From: Pedobacter fastidiosus
Lineage (GTDB): Bacteria; Bacteroidota; Bacteroidia; Sphingobacteriales; Sphingobacteriaceae
Assembly: GCF_014306625.1 (NCBI RefSeq)
Contig: NZ_JACRYL010000004.1
Coordinates: 62,001-126,000, forward strand
Reading direction: 5' to 3'
Length of the DNA stretch: 64,000 nucleotides
The position numbers and the translations under genes are program-made. Under the pieces are notes generated by a model, which saw only the letters and a program-made list of their open reading frames with translations, searched no databases and had not been told where the DNA came from. This document shows positions 37,635 to 45,197 of this stretch, in pieces (positions within the stretch are counted from its first letter, which is position 1; the number at the start of each line of letters is the position of its first letter).

Positions 37635-37752
37635 CCGCCCATCCCCTTAATGGGGAGCTACAGGCGAGTCGAAAATGGCAATTGCAAAAAAAAACATGGA
37701 ACAGAATACTACTAATGGTTGGGGAAAGTCTCCTTTAGGAAATTTGGGGATT
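37632..37752. repeat. Palindromic-arm pair 2 at the iscX-kdsC junction (degenerate)
   Basis: Left arm 37632-37661 (TAACCGCCCATCCCCTTAAT then GGGG) begins with the iscX stop. The right arm, 37728-37752 (GTCTCCTTTAGGAAATTTGG then GGATT), is a decayed copy of the arm seen at 58300 and 59557. The right arm is translated as KSPLGNLGI in the N-terminus of KdsC. About 121 bp end to end. Confidence 0.65.
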
Positions 37753-38256
37753 ATTTCTACCTTCATTTTTGATGTTGATGGTGTATTAACCGACGGAAGT
37801 ATTCAGGTTACAGATAATGGGGAAGGCTTGCGAACTTTCAACATTAAAGACGGTTATGCCATGCAATTAGCTGTTAAAAAAGGATATAACATCTGTATTA
37901 TATCTGGTGGTGATGGAGTTGCCATGGCGAAGCGCTTCAGCAATTTAGGGATTACCGATGTTTATTTAGGGGCTGGAAATAAAGTTGATATTTTTAAGCA
38001 ATATCTTATTGATAAAAATATTGTTGCTGAGGAAGTGCTTTACATGGGAGACGACGTCCCTGATTTAAATGTTATGAAATTGGTAGGCTTGCCAACTTGT
38101 CCGGCTGATGCTGTAGAAGAAATAAAAGCCGTTTCTAAATTTATATCTCCATACTTAGGTGGTAAAACCGCTGTACGCGATATTATTGAGAAGGTGATGA
38201 AAGTGCAGGGAAAATGGAATGATGCACATCCAAATGCATCTGATTCTGGTAAGTAG
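37675..38256 (+). CDS. kdsC: 3-deoxy-D-manno-octulosonate 8-phosphate phosphatase (KdsC-like HAD)
   Basis: 193 residues. HAD hydrolase that dephosphorylates KDO-8-phosphate in lipopolysaccharide synthesis. Motifs: FIFDVDGVLTDGSIQV, ICIISGGDG, and VLYMGDDVPDLNVMKLVGLPTCPADA. Start is uncertain: ATG at 37675 or 37696 (MEQNTTNG). Either way the first about 26 residues come from a palindromic repeat element (SPLGNLG) and are not part of the usual KdsC domain, which begins at IISTFIFDVDG. Confidence 0.87.
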   Translation: MAIAKKNMEQNTTNGWGKSPLGNLGIISTFIFDVDGVLTDGSIQVTDNGEGLRTFNIKDGYAMQLAVKKGYNICIISGGDGVAMAKRFSNLGITDVYLGAGNKVDIFKQYLIDKNIVAEEVLYMGDDVPDLNVMKLVGLPTCPADAVEEIKAVSKFISPYLGGKTAVRDIIEKVMKVQGKWNDAHPNASDSGK

Positions 38257-38452
38257 GAAATTCTAAATTATTTTAATTTAACAATTCTTTCTTTTTAAAT
38301 TCTTCAGATTTCAGGTTTCATTGTGGGCAAGCAAAGCTCGTCAGCTTAGCGGTTGCACCACTAACAAATGGAATTACAATAGTCGAATCCATATTATTCC
38401 GCTAAAAAATAAATCTCATTTGATTAAGTTGTTTTTTACTTTGAACATTACA

Positions 38453-39385
38453 TTAGCAACAACTAGAATTATCGTGATTTGAAGTTGTTCCACAACAAGC
38501 AATCTTGTCAGATTTATCTTCATTGGCTGTTTCACTACCACAGCAACTATTTTCTGTTGTATCGCAACAATTACCATCCTCTAATTTGTCGGCATATAAA
38601 GTGATACTGTAAATGCCTGAATTAGTTTTTCTGGATTCTGTAAGGTCTTCAGAACTTATGTACTTTAAAAGTAACTCATCAGGTAATTCAATTAATCTTT
38701 CCTTTTTAATTTGAATGTTTTTAAAGCCGACAGATTTAATTATTCCCAAATAGGTGCCTTTTTCGCTAGCTCCTGCAACACAACCTGCATACATTTCTGC
38801 AGCTGTTAAAATTCCATTAGGAATCTTTCCGCTGTAAACAATATCAGAAATACTAAAATGTCCGCCAACTTTTAAAACTCTGTGAACTTCTTTAAATGCT
38901 TTTTCTTTATCGGGTATAAGATTCATTACACAGTTGCTTATTACAACATCTGCGGTTTTATTCCCAATGGTTTGCATATTTTCAATTTCACCCAATATAA
39001 ACTCTACATTTTGATAACCCAATTTCTGATTGTTCTGCAAAGCACGAATAACCATTTCAGGCGTCATATCGATTCCAATTACTCTTCCGGCTTCGCCTAC
39101 AATTCTACGGGCAATAAATACGTCGTTACCTGCGCCTGATCCTAGATCAATAACGGTATCGCCCTCGTGTATATTGGCAATTTCTGTTGGAATGCCACAA
39201 CCCAATGATAAATCGGCATCTTTTTGATAGTCTGTAACATTAGTATAATCCTCCGTCATAGTATTACTAAACTCGGCTGTTGTACAACAAGCTGTATCCG
39301 TTGAGCAACAACCTACCTGAATATTCCCCTTCGCAATATCACCATAGGATTTTTTGATTTCTGCTTTAATCGTTTCTGTTTTCAT
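38453..39385 (-). CDS. arsM: Arsenite methyltransferase ArsM with Cys-rich tail
   Basis: 310 residues. SAM-dependent enzyme that methylates arsenite. SAM site VIDLGSGAGNDVFIARR near residue 80; catalytic-type cysteines in the LGCGIP, ISNCVMNLI and MYAGCVAGA segments; CC pairs near the N-terminus (VGCCSTDTACC). The C-terminal tail from about 265 is loaded with CC pairs (NCCDTTENSCCGSE, IACCGT, SSCC), suited to soft-metal binding. It starts 10 bp after the PIG-L deacetylase gene and is probably transcribed with it. Confidence 0.88.
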   Translation of the reverse strand: MKTETIKAEIKKSYGDIAKGNIQVGCCSTDTACCTTAEFSNTMTEDYTNVTDYQKDADLSLGCGIPTEIANIHEGDTVIDLGSGAGNDVFIARRIVGEAGRVIGIDMTPEMVIRALQNNQKLGYQNVEFILGEIENMQTIGNKTADVVISNCVMNLIPDKEKAFKEVHRVLKVGGHFSISDIVYSGKIPNGILTAAEMYAGCVAGASEKGTYLGIIKSVGFKNIQIKKERLIELPDELLLKYISSEDLTESRKTNSGIYSITLYADKLEDGNCCDTTENSCCGSETANEDKSDKIACCGTTSNHDNSSCC

Positions 39386-39395
39386 TTTGTATTTT

Positions 39396-40115
39396 TTAAG
39401 TATTTATAAGTTCGGTTACGGAGGAAAGTATTTCATTAAATTCTTCATCTGCCAATTCAAAATGCGTTTCGTTACCAATTCTTTCAATCACATTAGTGGT
39501 TTTTACCATTTCCTGATAAGTTTTATAGCAAAGCAAAGCCTGTTTCATTGCATTAACATCTGCATCATTTAATATTATGGTAACAGCAATATCCTCTTTC
39601 CTAGTTTGAATAACTCTTGGTACGCCACCATCTAAAAACATTGGTTTTTCTGTGTCGATAACAGTAAAAAAGGCTAAGCGTTTCCAAAAAACTAATTCTG
39701 GAGATCGATTATAGTATAGCCTTTTGATTATATGATGCAAGGTAATATGGTCGTGATGGCCACTTCCGCCATGAACAGGATAGGTAATTATAACTGTTGG
39801 CTGGTAATGCTTAATCCATTTTGTTACTTCATTTTCAAGTATTAAAGGATTTAATTTTGATAGATTACCATCTTCATAGTCAAGTATTGTCATTTCAGAA
39901 ATGCCTAATGTTATTTGAACTTGATGCATTTCTTTTTCTCGAACCAATCCCATTTCCTCAACGGATAAGCCCAAATGATATCTTACTTTGGTTGCTCCAC
40001 CTTTTGTTAATGTTAAAAGGATAACTTCATTGCCTTGTAGAATTTGTTGGTGAATTGCTCCTGCCGGACCGAATGATTCATCATCGGGGTGCGGAAAGAT
40101 GTACATTATTTTCAT
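39396..40115 (-). CDS. PIG-L family N-acetyl-sugar deacetylase
   Basis: 239 residues. Zinc-dependent deacetylase of the PIG-L/LmbE family: PHPDDESFGPAG near residue 8, and the C-terminal metal His in GHHDHITLHHII. Family members remove acetyl groups from GlcNAc-containing conjugates, for example in bacillithiol or mycothiol synthesis (BshB-type). Located directly upstream of arsM, so a role in a thiol or arsenic pathway is suggested but not shown. It has a putative sigma-factor promoter 38 bp upstream. Confidence 0.82.
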   Translation of the reverse strand: MKIMYIFPHPDDESFGPAGAIHQQILQGNEVILLTLTKGGATKVRYHLGLSVEEMGLVREKEMHQVQITLGISEMTILDYEDGNLSKLNPLILENEVTKWIKHYQPTVIITYPVHGGSGHHDHITLHHIIKRLYYNRSPELVFWKRLAFFTVIDTEKPMFLDGGVPRVIQTRKEDIAVTIILNDADVNAMKQALLCYKTYQEMVKTTNVIERIGNETHFELADEEFNEILSSVTELINT

Positions 40116-40153
40116 TTATTACCTTTTCTATCGTTGGCAACATTGCCATTTGG

Positions 40154-40185
40154 TAGCAACACGGTGAAACACTTAAAAGGACGCA
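40154..40185 (-). promoter_or_regulatory. Putative SigZ promoter 1 (PIG-L-arsM unit)
   Basis: On the minus strand TGCGTCC (40179-40185), 15 bases, then CGTGTTGCTA (40154-40163), ending 38 bases before the deacetylase ATG. The same two boxes precede the Cys-rich peptide gene and sigZ itself. Confidence 0.6.
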
Positions 40186-40215
40186 AAAAAAAGGTTGAGC
40201 CGTTTGACTCAACCT
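40185..40215 (-). terminator. Rho-independent terminator of the Cys-rich peptide gene
   Basis: AGGTTGAG pairs with CTCAACCT around an 8-base loop (40192-40215), followed on the minus strand by eight T. The T-run abuts the TGCGTCC box of the next promoter, showing separate tandem units. Confidence 0.88.
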
Positions 40216-40226
40216 AAAAGGGAATA

Positions 40227-40412
40227 CTAATTACATTTTTTTTCGCAACATTTAGGTGTTGCTTTTGTTGTTGGGCAACAACTTGATTTGTTACAACATT
40301 CGGTTTTTGCTTTTTCTTTAATCTTTGCTTTCTTTTCATCGCCACCTGCGTAAACAGAAAAAGAAGTTGCAAGAGCTAGTAAAGCAATAATCGTAGCCTT
40401 TCTCATTTGCAA
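40227..40412 (-). CDS. Secreted cysteine-rich peptide
   Basis: 61 residues. Signal peptide (MRKATIIALLALATSFSVYAG) followed by a lysine-rich stretch and six or more cysteines in CC pairs (TECCNKSSCCPTTKATPKCC, then EKKC). The pattern suits soft-metal or metalloid binding. ATG at 40412 or, with a more compact signal, at 40406. It has its own promoter-like boxes and terminator. Not assigned to a named family. Confidence 0.72.
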   Translation of the reverse strand: MQMRKATIIALLALATSFSVYAGGDEKKAKIKEKAKTECCNKSSCCPTTKATPKCCEKKCN

Positions 40413-40445
40413 AATAAATTAAATTACAGACAATATTATCTGCGA

Positions 40446-40478
40446 TAGTAATGACTTGCAGTGTTTAAAAAGGACGCA
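40446..40478 (-). promoter_or_regulatory. Putative SigZ promoter 2 (Cys-rich peptide)
   Basis: Minus strand TGCGTCC (40472-40478), then GTCATTACTA (40446-40455), 33 bases before the start at 40412. The second box shares TTRCTA with promoter 1, at a spacing one base longer. Confidence 0.55.
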
Positions 40479-40485
40479 AAATAAT

Positions 40486-41034
40486 TTAAGAACAACCGCA
40501 ATTTTTATTTTCGGGATCTATAATATTGCCATAACGATCACTTTGATAAGCACAACAATTTAAGATAAGTGCTTTCAGTTTTTCCTTACCACGTTGTACC
40601 CGCGATTTTGCACCAGAATAGGAAATATTCAACTTGCTAGCTAACTCTTTTTGAGAAATATTTTGAAATTCGGTTATGAGCAAGGCGTCTCTATAATTAT
40701 CTGGCAATTTATTGATGAAAGGTTTTATACAGCAGTTGGCAATTGTCTCATTTAACGTTTGCGTATCTTCTTCGGTAAATCCCTCTTCAATTTCTGGATT
40801 ATCAATCACTTGCTTTCTGGATCTAAAATAATCAGCAATGGCATTCTTAACGATGCCGTAAAGATAATGCCTTAGATTTTCGGCCTTACTTATTCTATCA
40901 ATGTTGAGCATGATTTTAATAAAAACATCTTGTAAAATATCATCCGTATCTACAGTATTACGTGTTTTGTTAAATATAAATGCTTTCAATTCTTGGTGAA
41001 AATCAGCCCATATCTTAGTTATTTCAGTTACCAT
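40486..41034 (-). CDS. sigZ: ECF-type RNA polymerase sigma factor SigZ
   Basis: 182 residues with sigma region 2 (TDDILQDVFIKIMLNIDRI, LRHYLYGIVKNAIADYFRSRK) and region 4 (LPDNYRDALLITEFQNISQKELASKLNISYSGAKSRVQRGKEKLKALIL). The C-terminus carries NCCAYQSDRYGNIIDPENKNCGCS, the Cys tail typical of SigZ, and another CC lies near residue 86. The tail could sense metal or redox. No anti-sigma gene is adjacent. It is the first of the minus-strand Cys-rich group. Confidence 0.87.
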   Translation of the reverse strand: MVTEITKIWADFHQELKAFIFNKTRNTVDTDDILQDVFIKIMLNIDRISKAENLRHYLYGIVKNAIADYFRSRKQVIDNPEIEEGFTEEDTQTLNETIANCCIKPFINKLPDNYRDALLITEFQNISQKELASKLNISYSGAKSRVQRGKEKLKALILNCCAYQSDRYGNIIDPENKNCGCS

Positions 41035-41051
41035 AAATTATTATTGCTAAA

Positions 41052-41083
41052 CAGTAAGACGCATGATAGTTCAAATGGACGCA
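41052..41083 (-). promoter_or_regulatory. Putative SigZ promoter 3 (sigZ autoregulation)
   Basis: Minus strand TGCGTCC (41077-41083), 15 bases, then CGTCTTACTG (41052-41061), 17 bases before the sigZ ATG. Spacing identical to promoter 1. Confidence 0.6.
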
Positions 41084-41210
41084 ACAATTTTGAAGCTTGC
41101 AAATAAATATTGAAAAATGTTAGGCATCAACCAGTAAAACTTTCAAATAAGATTATAATTATCAGACATTAAAAATTTGCAATAATTAAGTTTATAACCG
41201 AAATTTACAT

Positions 41211-41240
41211 TAAAATTAATCAATCGATTGATTAATTTTA
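41211..41240. promoter_or_regulatory. 30-bp perfect palindrome upstream of a universal stress gene
   Basis: 15-base half-sites TAAAATTAATCAATC and GATTGATTAATTTTA meet with no spacer (centre ATCGAT). It ends 29 bp before the ATG at 41270 and could be an operator for a dimeric regulator, though AT-richness raises the chance expectation. Confidence 0.5.
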
Positions 41241-41269
41241 AATTAATAATTTTTTGTAAATTGTATCAT

Positions 41270-42100
41270 ATGAGCACTTACCTTGTACCTGTCGATTTTT
41301 CTAAAACAGCTAACCACGCTGCAAAATATGCTGCCCGATTAAGTTGGGCCATGGAAAATTCTAAAATAATTTTGCTGAACGCATATTATGTTTCTGATTA
41401 TGAAATGTTTTTGCCTACACCCGATTTGTTGGTAACTACTGATGATCGTATTGCTGAAGAAATTACAAAAAGGAGAGAGGCTTTAGATCATTTAAAAATT
41501 AAATTGCTGGAAATTAATCCAGAAGCTGACATTGAGGTATCGTTATCACGAGAAACAATTTTAAGGTCTATAATTGAGATTGTTAATCGCCAGCCGATAG
41601 ATTTAATTATTATTGGCAGTAATGGTAAAAAAGCAAAGGATGAAAGTGACATTGGTTCAAACGCAATTAAAATTTCAAAGTCAAGCCCGGTTCCAGTTTT
41701 GGTAGTACCACCTAAAGCTGAATATCAATCAATCAGAAAAGCAATTTTGGCCTGCGATTTCAAAAAGGTTAAAGAAGCGATTCCGATGAACGCACTTAAA
41801 GATATTTTAAGTAAACATGCTTTGGAATTATTGGTTTTGAATATTAATTCTGGAGAAAAAATAGATGTTGATGAAGATCATTTCTTGCATGATATGCTTA
41901 GAGATTTTTCTCCTTCCTATCATTATTCTGACCATCCTGATACAATAAAAGGCATTGTGCAATTTGCAAAAGCAGAAGAAGCTCAAATTATAATTGCCTT
42001 GCCGAAAAAATATAGTTTCTTCGAAAGTTTATTGCATGAAAGTGTTTCTCACCGGTTAACGATTAAATCTCATATACCTGTTCTTTTGTTAAAGGATTAA
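41270..42100 (+). CDS. Universal stress protein, tandem UspA domains
   Basis: 276 residues from the ATG at 41270 (MSTYLVPVDFSKTANHAAKYAARL), which opens directly into the first Usp strand; an earlier in-frame ATG adds an unlikely tail. First domain has DLIIIGSNGKKAKDESDIGSNAIKISKSSPVPVLVVPP, close to the nucleotide-binding G-x2-G-x9-G pattern; a second, more divergent domain follows (from about residue 145). Probably cytoplasmic; a second, single-domain Usp is at 52906. Confidence 0.85.
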   Translation: MSTYLVPVDFSKTANHAAKYAARLSWAMENSKIILLNAYYVSDYEMFLPTPDLLVTTDDRIAEEITKRREALDHLKIKLLEINPEADIEVSLSRETILRSIIEIVNRQPIDLIIIGSNGKKAKDESDIGSNAIKISKSSPVPVLVVPPKAEYQSIRKAILACDFKKVKEAIPMNALKDILSKHALELLVLNINSGEKIDVDEDHFLHDMLRDFSPSYHYSDHPDTIKGIVQFAKAEEAQIIIALPKKYSFFESLLHESVSHRLTIKSHIPVLLLKD

Positions 42101-42200
42101 TTAATCAGGTAAATATTAAAATTGCAACAGCGAAGTTACATCAGTTAATTAAACTTTTGAGTTGATTTGTATTCAAACCTATCTAAAAATTCAAAAAAAC

Positions 42201-42593
42201 ATGAAAAAATTAATGATGATTTGCGCATTGTTGTTCTCGGTAATAACTTATGCGAATGCACAACAAGGTGGCGGACGTATGGGCGGTACACCAGAAGAAA
42301 GAGCAAAAAGAAACACAGATCAATTGGCTGAGAAATTAAAACTTACCGAAGATCAAAAAACAAAAGTTTTAGCTATTTACACTGCTCAAAATGCAACAAT
42401 GGCTAAAGCAAGGGAAGAAGCTGGTGGCGATATGTCTGGTATGAGAGAGAAAATGGGTAAAATGATGACTGATACCAACACTAAAATCGAAGCTCTTTTA
42501 ACTGACGAGCAAAAAACTGCTTTCAAAGCTTTACAAGAAGAACGTAAAAAACAAATGGAAGCTCGCCAAGCTGGCGGCGGTGGAAATAACTAA
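42201..42593 (+). CDS. Secreted Spy/CpxP-like helical protein
   Basis: 130 residues from the ATG at 42201, which gives a clean signal peptide (MKKLMMICALLFSVITYANAQ). The mature part is helical with two LT-x-(D/E)-Q-K-x-K/A motifs (LKLTEDQKTKVLAIY and LLTDEQKTAFKAL), Gly-rich ends and many Met. This resembles periplasmic Spy/CpxP-type or DUF4890 proteins. Followed by a strong terminator. Confidence 0.7.
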   Translation: MKKLMMICALLFSVITYANAQQGGGRMGGTPEERAKRNTDQLAEKLKLTEDQKTKVLAIYTAQNATMAKAREEAGGDMSGMREKMGKMMTDTNTKIEALLTDEQKTAFKALQEERKKQMEARQAGGGGNN

Positions 42594-42612
42594 GAACCAC
42601 AAAATATTTTTA

Positions 42613-42637
42613 AAAGCGACCAATGGTCGCTTTTTTT
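42613..42637 (+). terminator. Rho-independent terminator of the Spy-like gene
   Basis: AAAGCGACC pairs with GGTCGCTTT around AAT, followed by T residues. Confidence 0.92.
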
Positions 42638-42692
42638 GTTTTATGCCATTTTAAATTATTTTTCTTCTTTCTTTGCGATAAAAATAAAATTC

Positions 42693-43256
42693 ATGTTAAT
42701 CAATACACCAATCATCCTTGCGTCAAAATCGCCTCGCAGACAAGAACTTTTAACCTTAATGGGTTTAAATTTTAAAGTCGAACTTAAAGATGTTGATGAA
42801 AGTTACCCAGATGGTTTAAGTCCTGCGGAGATTGCTGTTTACATCTCCGAGAAAAAGGCAAGAGCTTTTAATGCCAATGGAGAAATTGTAATTACAGCTG
42901 ATACTATTGTTGCTTTAGATGGAGAGATTTTGGGTAAGCCAGAAGATCGAGCTCATGCGCAAGAAATGCTTAGAAAACTATCAGGAAGCAAGCACGAAGT
43001 TTATACTGGAGTTACCATTGTAAAGGGAAATCGTACTCATTCTTTTTATGATCGTACTGAAGTGTATTGCAAACAAGTAAGCCATGAAGAAATCGATTTC
43101 TATATCGATAATTATAAGCCTTACGATAAAGCAGGAAGTTATGGTGTACAGGATTGGTGGGGAATTGTAGTTGTACAAAGAATCGAAGGGTCTTATACTA
43201 ATGTTATGGGTTTACCAACTGAAAAATTATATAATGAGTTGCTAAAACTTATATAA
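42693..43256 (+). CDS. maf: Maf-family nucleoside triphosphate pyrophosphatase
   Basis: 187 residues from the ATG at 42693 (MLINTPIILASKSPRRQELL), the normal Maf N-terminus; the upstream in-frame ATG overlaps the preceding terminator. Motifs: ASKSPRRQELLTLMG, DVDESYPDG, ITADTIVALDGEILGKP, and YDKAGSYGVQ. Hydrolyses non-canonical or bulk dNTP/NTP to monophosphates. Confidence 0.92.
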   Translation: MLINTPIILASKSPRRQELLTLMGLNFKVELKDVDESYPDGLSPAEIAVYISEKKARAFNANGEIVITADTIVALDGEILGKPEDRAHAQEMLRKLSGSKHEVYTGVTIVKGNRTHSFYDRTEVYCKQVSHEEIDFYIDNYKPYDKAGSYGVQDWWGIVVVQRIEGSYTNVMGLPTEKLYNELLKLI

Positions 43257-43315
43257 AATGATTTCCTTTTATGGAATTCTATTTGGTTCTTCATCATGTA
43301 TCCAAATATACGAAG

Positions 43316-44002
43316 ATGAAAAACCCAAAGCCACAGATTAGTATTGCCGAACCTTGCTCTCAAAGTTGGGATGAAATGGGAATTAAAAATGGACACAATT
43401 TTTGTGAGGCTTGTAGTAAATCTGTAATCGATTTTACAGGTTATACTAATGCAGAAATTATTAAAACCTTGGCAAATTCATCAACAGAGGTTTGTGGAAG
43501 ATTAACAAAAACCCAAATAAATCAGTTAAACTATCATTTAGTAGTGGCGCCAGCAAATAAAAACTGGATGAAATACTTAGGTGTAGTAGCCATTGGGGCA
43601 AGCATTTTTATGCAAACTGCAAATGCAGCTCAAGTGAAACCTAAAACTGAAATTGTAAAAAGTATTAATCCAAATAAGGATAATATAAAACCTACAACCG
43701 TTAACAAAATTAATGGTTACGTTTTGGGCGAGGATAAAAAGCCACTATCAGGAATCCGATTAATTATTCCAAATACGAAGTATTATGCAATTACCGATAA
43801 AGAAGGTAGATATGAGATTGTATTTAAAAACGGTTTAGATCCTAAAAATAACGCGTTGGTCGTACAAAGTGCTCGTTATGCAGCGACAATGATCTTAAAT
43901 TTTTCGAGAGAAAAACAGGTTAACTTAATTTTGAAAAAAGAAGATTTTATGATTGTTGGTAAGATTGCTTATACTCCAGATCAAGGGAATAAAATTTTAT
44001 AA
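43316..44002 (+). CDS. Cys4-domain/transmembrane/carboxypeptidase-regulatory-like protein, paralogue 1
   Basis: 228 residues from the ATG at 43316 (MKNPKPQISIAEPCSQSWDEM). N-terminal cytoplasmic domain with cysteines at 14, 30, 33 and 60 (spacing C-x15-C-x2-C-x26-C) and the motif KSVIDFT; a membrane segment near 85-104 ending TANA; then a periplasmic beta-sandwich like CarboxypepD_reg (INGYVLGEDKKPLSGIRLII, YYAITDKEGRYEI). Paralogues at 54287 and 55124 share the same Cys spacing. Its 3' end overlaps ppx by 6 bp. Function unknown. Confidence 0.75.
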   Translation: MKNPKPQISIAEPCSQSWDEMGIKNGHNFCEACSKSVIDFTGYTNAEIIKTLANSSTEVCGRLTKTQINQLNYHLVVAPANKNWMKYLGVVAIGASIFMQTANAAQVKPKTEIVKSINPNKDNIKPTTVNKINGYVLGEDKKPLSGIRLIIPNTKYYAITDKEGRYEIVFKNGLDPKNNALVVQSARYAATMILNFSREKQVNLILKKEDFMIVGKIAYTPDQGNKIL

Positions 44003-44911
44003 TTGAGTGGCCAGAACACCCATTTTTAAATCATAGGTTGATAAAACCAATTTGTTAATTTTTAAGCGACCGAGAACATAATTAGTGATCAAAGTCGCGA
44101 TAACAATCATATCTACGCGTAAAGGTATCATTCCAGGCATTTTCATCCTTTCATCATGCGTTGCATTAATCAATTGTATCGTGGTAGCAATATAATCACC
44201 ATAGTCGAACTCGTAAGTTTTAGCTGTTAGAATATCAATATTTGATTTGTTTTTCTGAATGATTAATTCTGCGAAAGTTTCGAATGCACCTGCAGAGCCT
44301 ATAAGTTTTTTGGGTTGATGAATTTCGCAGACCTCAAATAAATCTTCCAACTGATTTTGAATATGATTTAGAATCGCATTTTTGTCCTCATCAGAAATGG
44401 AGTCGGACTTAAAAAACTGTTGCATTAATCGTGCTGCACCAATATTATAGCTTTTCTTCCAGATTAACTTTTCTGCATCGCACAGAATAAACTCTACACT
44501 TCCGCCACCAATATCCATTATAAGGGATTTCTCTTGAATGGCCCCACTTAATTTTACCCCTTCGTAGATCAGTTCAGCTTCTTCATCTCCAGTAATGGTT
44601 TCAATTTCGATATCAGCGAGTTTCTTGGTTTCTCTCACAAAGTCTTTTCCATTTTCTGCACTTCTAACGGCAGAAGTTGCTGTTGCTTTAACCTTATCTA
44701 CATGATAACTCAAAATGGTTTTGTGAAAAGCTTTAAGTGTATGGATGCCTCTTTCAAAAGCTGTAGGAATAATAATATTATCGTTTATTCGGCCTTCACC
44801 CAATTTTACGGGAACATTGGTTTTATAAAGAATCTTGAATTGATCACCTTTGGTTTCTGCGATTAATAAATGAAATGTGTTTGTGCCTAAGTCGATAATA
44901 GCAATGCGCAT
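43997..44911 (-). CDS. Ppx/GppA-family phosphatase
   Basis: 304 residues, N-terminal ASKHA-type fold only. Motifs: IAIIDLGTNTFHLLIAE, ATATSAVRSAENG and LIMDIGGGSVEFILCD. Acts on polyphosphate or ppGpp-type substrates. Directly upstream lies the unusual 77-bp tandem repeat (44931-45135), which could influence its expression. Confidence 0.88.
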   Translation of the reverse strand: MRIAIIDLGTNTFHLLIAETKGDQFKILYKTNVPVKLGEGRINDNIIIPTAFERGIHTLKAFHKTILSYHVDKVKATATSAVRSAENGKDFVRETKKLADIEIETITGDEEAELIYEGVKLSGAIQEKSLIMDIGGGSVEFILCDAEKLIWKKSYNIGAARLMQQFFKSDSISDEDKNAILNHIQNQLEDLFEVCEIHQPKKLIGSAGAFETFAELIIQKNKSNIDILTAKTYEFDYGDYIATTIQLINATHDERMKMPGMIPLRVDMIVIATLITNYVLGRLKINKLVLSTYDLKMGVLATQL

Positions 44912-44930
44912 ATTGTGTTTTTAAAGTTTT

Positions 44931-45135
44931 GACAACTCTTATAGCTTACTAGAAAATGAGTTGTGAAAGCTAAAATACAAATAATTGAATAGTTTTCTCA
45001 CCGCTTTGACAACTCTCATAGCCGATTAGAAAGGGAGTTGTAAAAGCTAAATAACGAATAACCGAATGCTTTCTTTACAGCCTTGACAACTCTAACAATC
45101 ATGTGTAGAAAGAGATGTCAGAACTAATATTAATC
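44931..45135. repeat. Tandem repeat, 77-bp period, three copies
   Basis: GACAACTCT begins at 44931, 45008 and 45085, exactly 77 bp apart. Each copy carries an internal dyad (GACAACTC ... GAGTTGT; copy 3 GACAACTCT ... AGAGATGTC). Copies 1 and 2 also share AGCTAAA and ACAAATAAT-like segments further on. It occupies the spacer between the dnaJ terminator and the ppx start, in the 5' region of the ppx gene. Confidence 0.85.
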
Positions 45136-45150
45136 CACAATTAAATAAAA

Positions 45151-45178
45151 AAAACCGATGCTTGCGGGCATCGGTTTT
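45151..45178 (-). terminator. Rho-independent terminator of dnaJ
   Basis: AAAACCGATG pairs with CATCGGTTTT around an 8-base loop; further T residues follow on the minus strand. Confidence 0.92.
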
Positions 45179-45197
45179 GATTTATTGAATAAATAAT

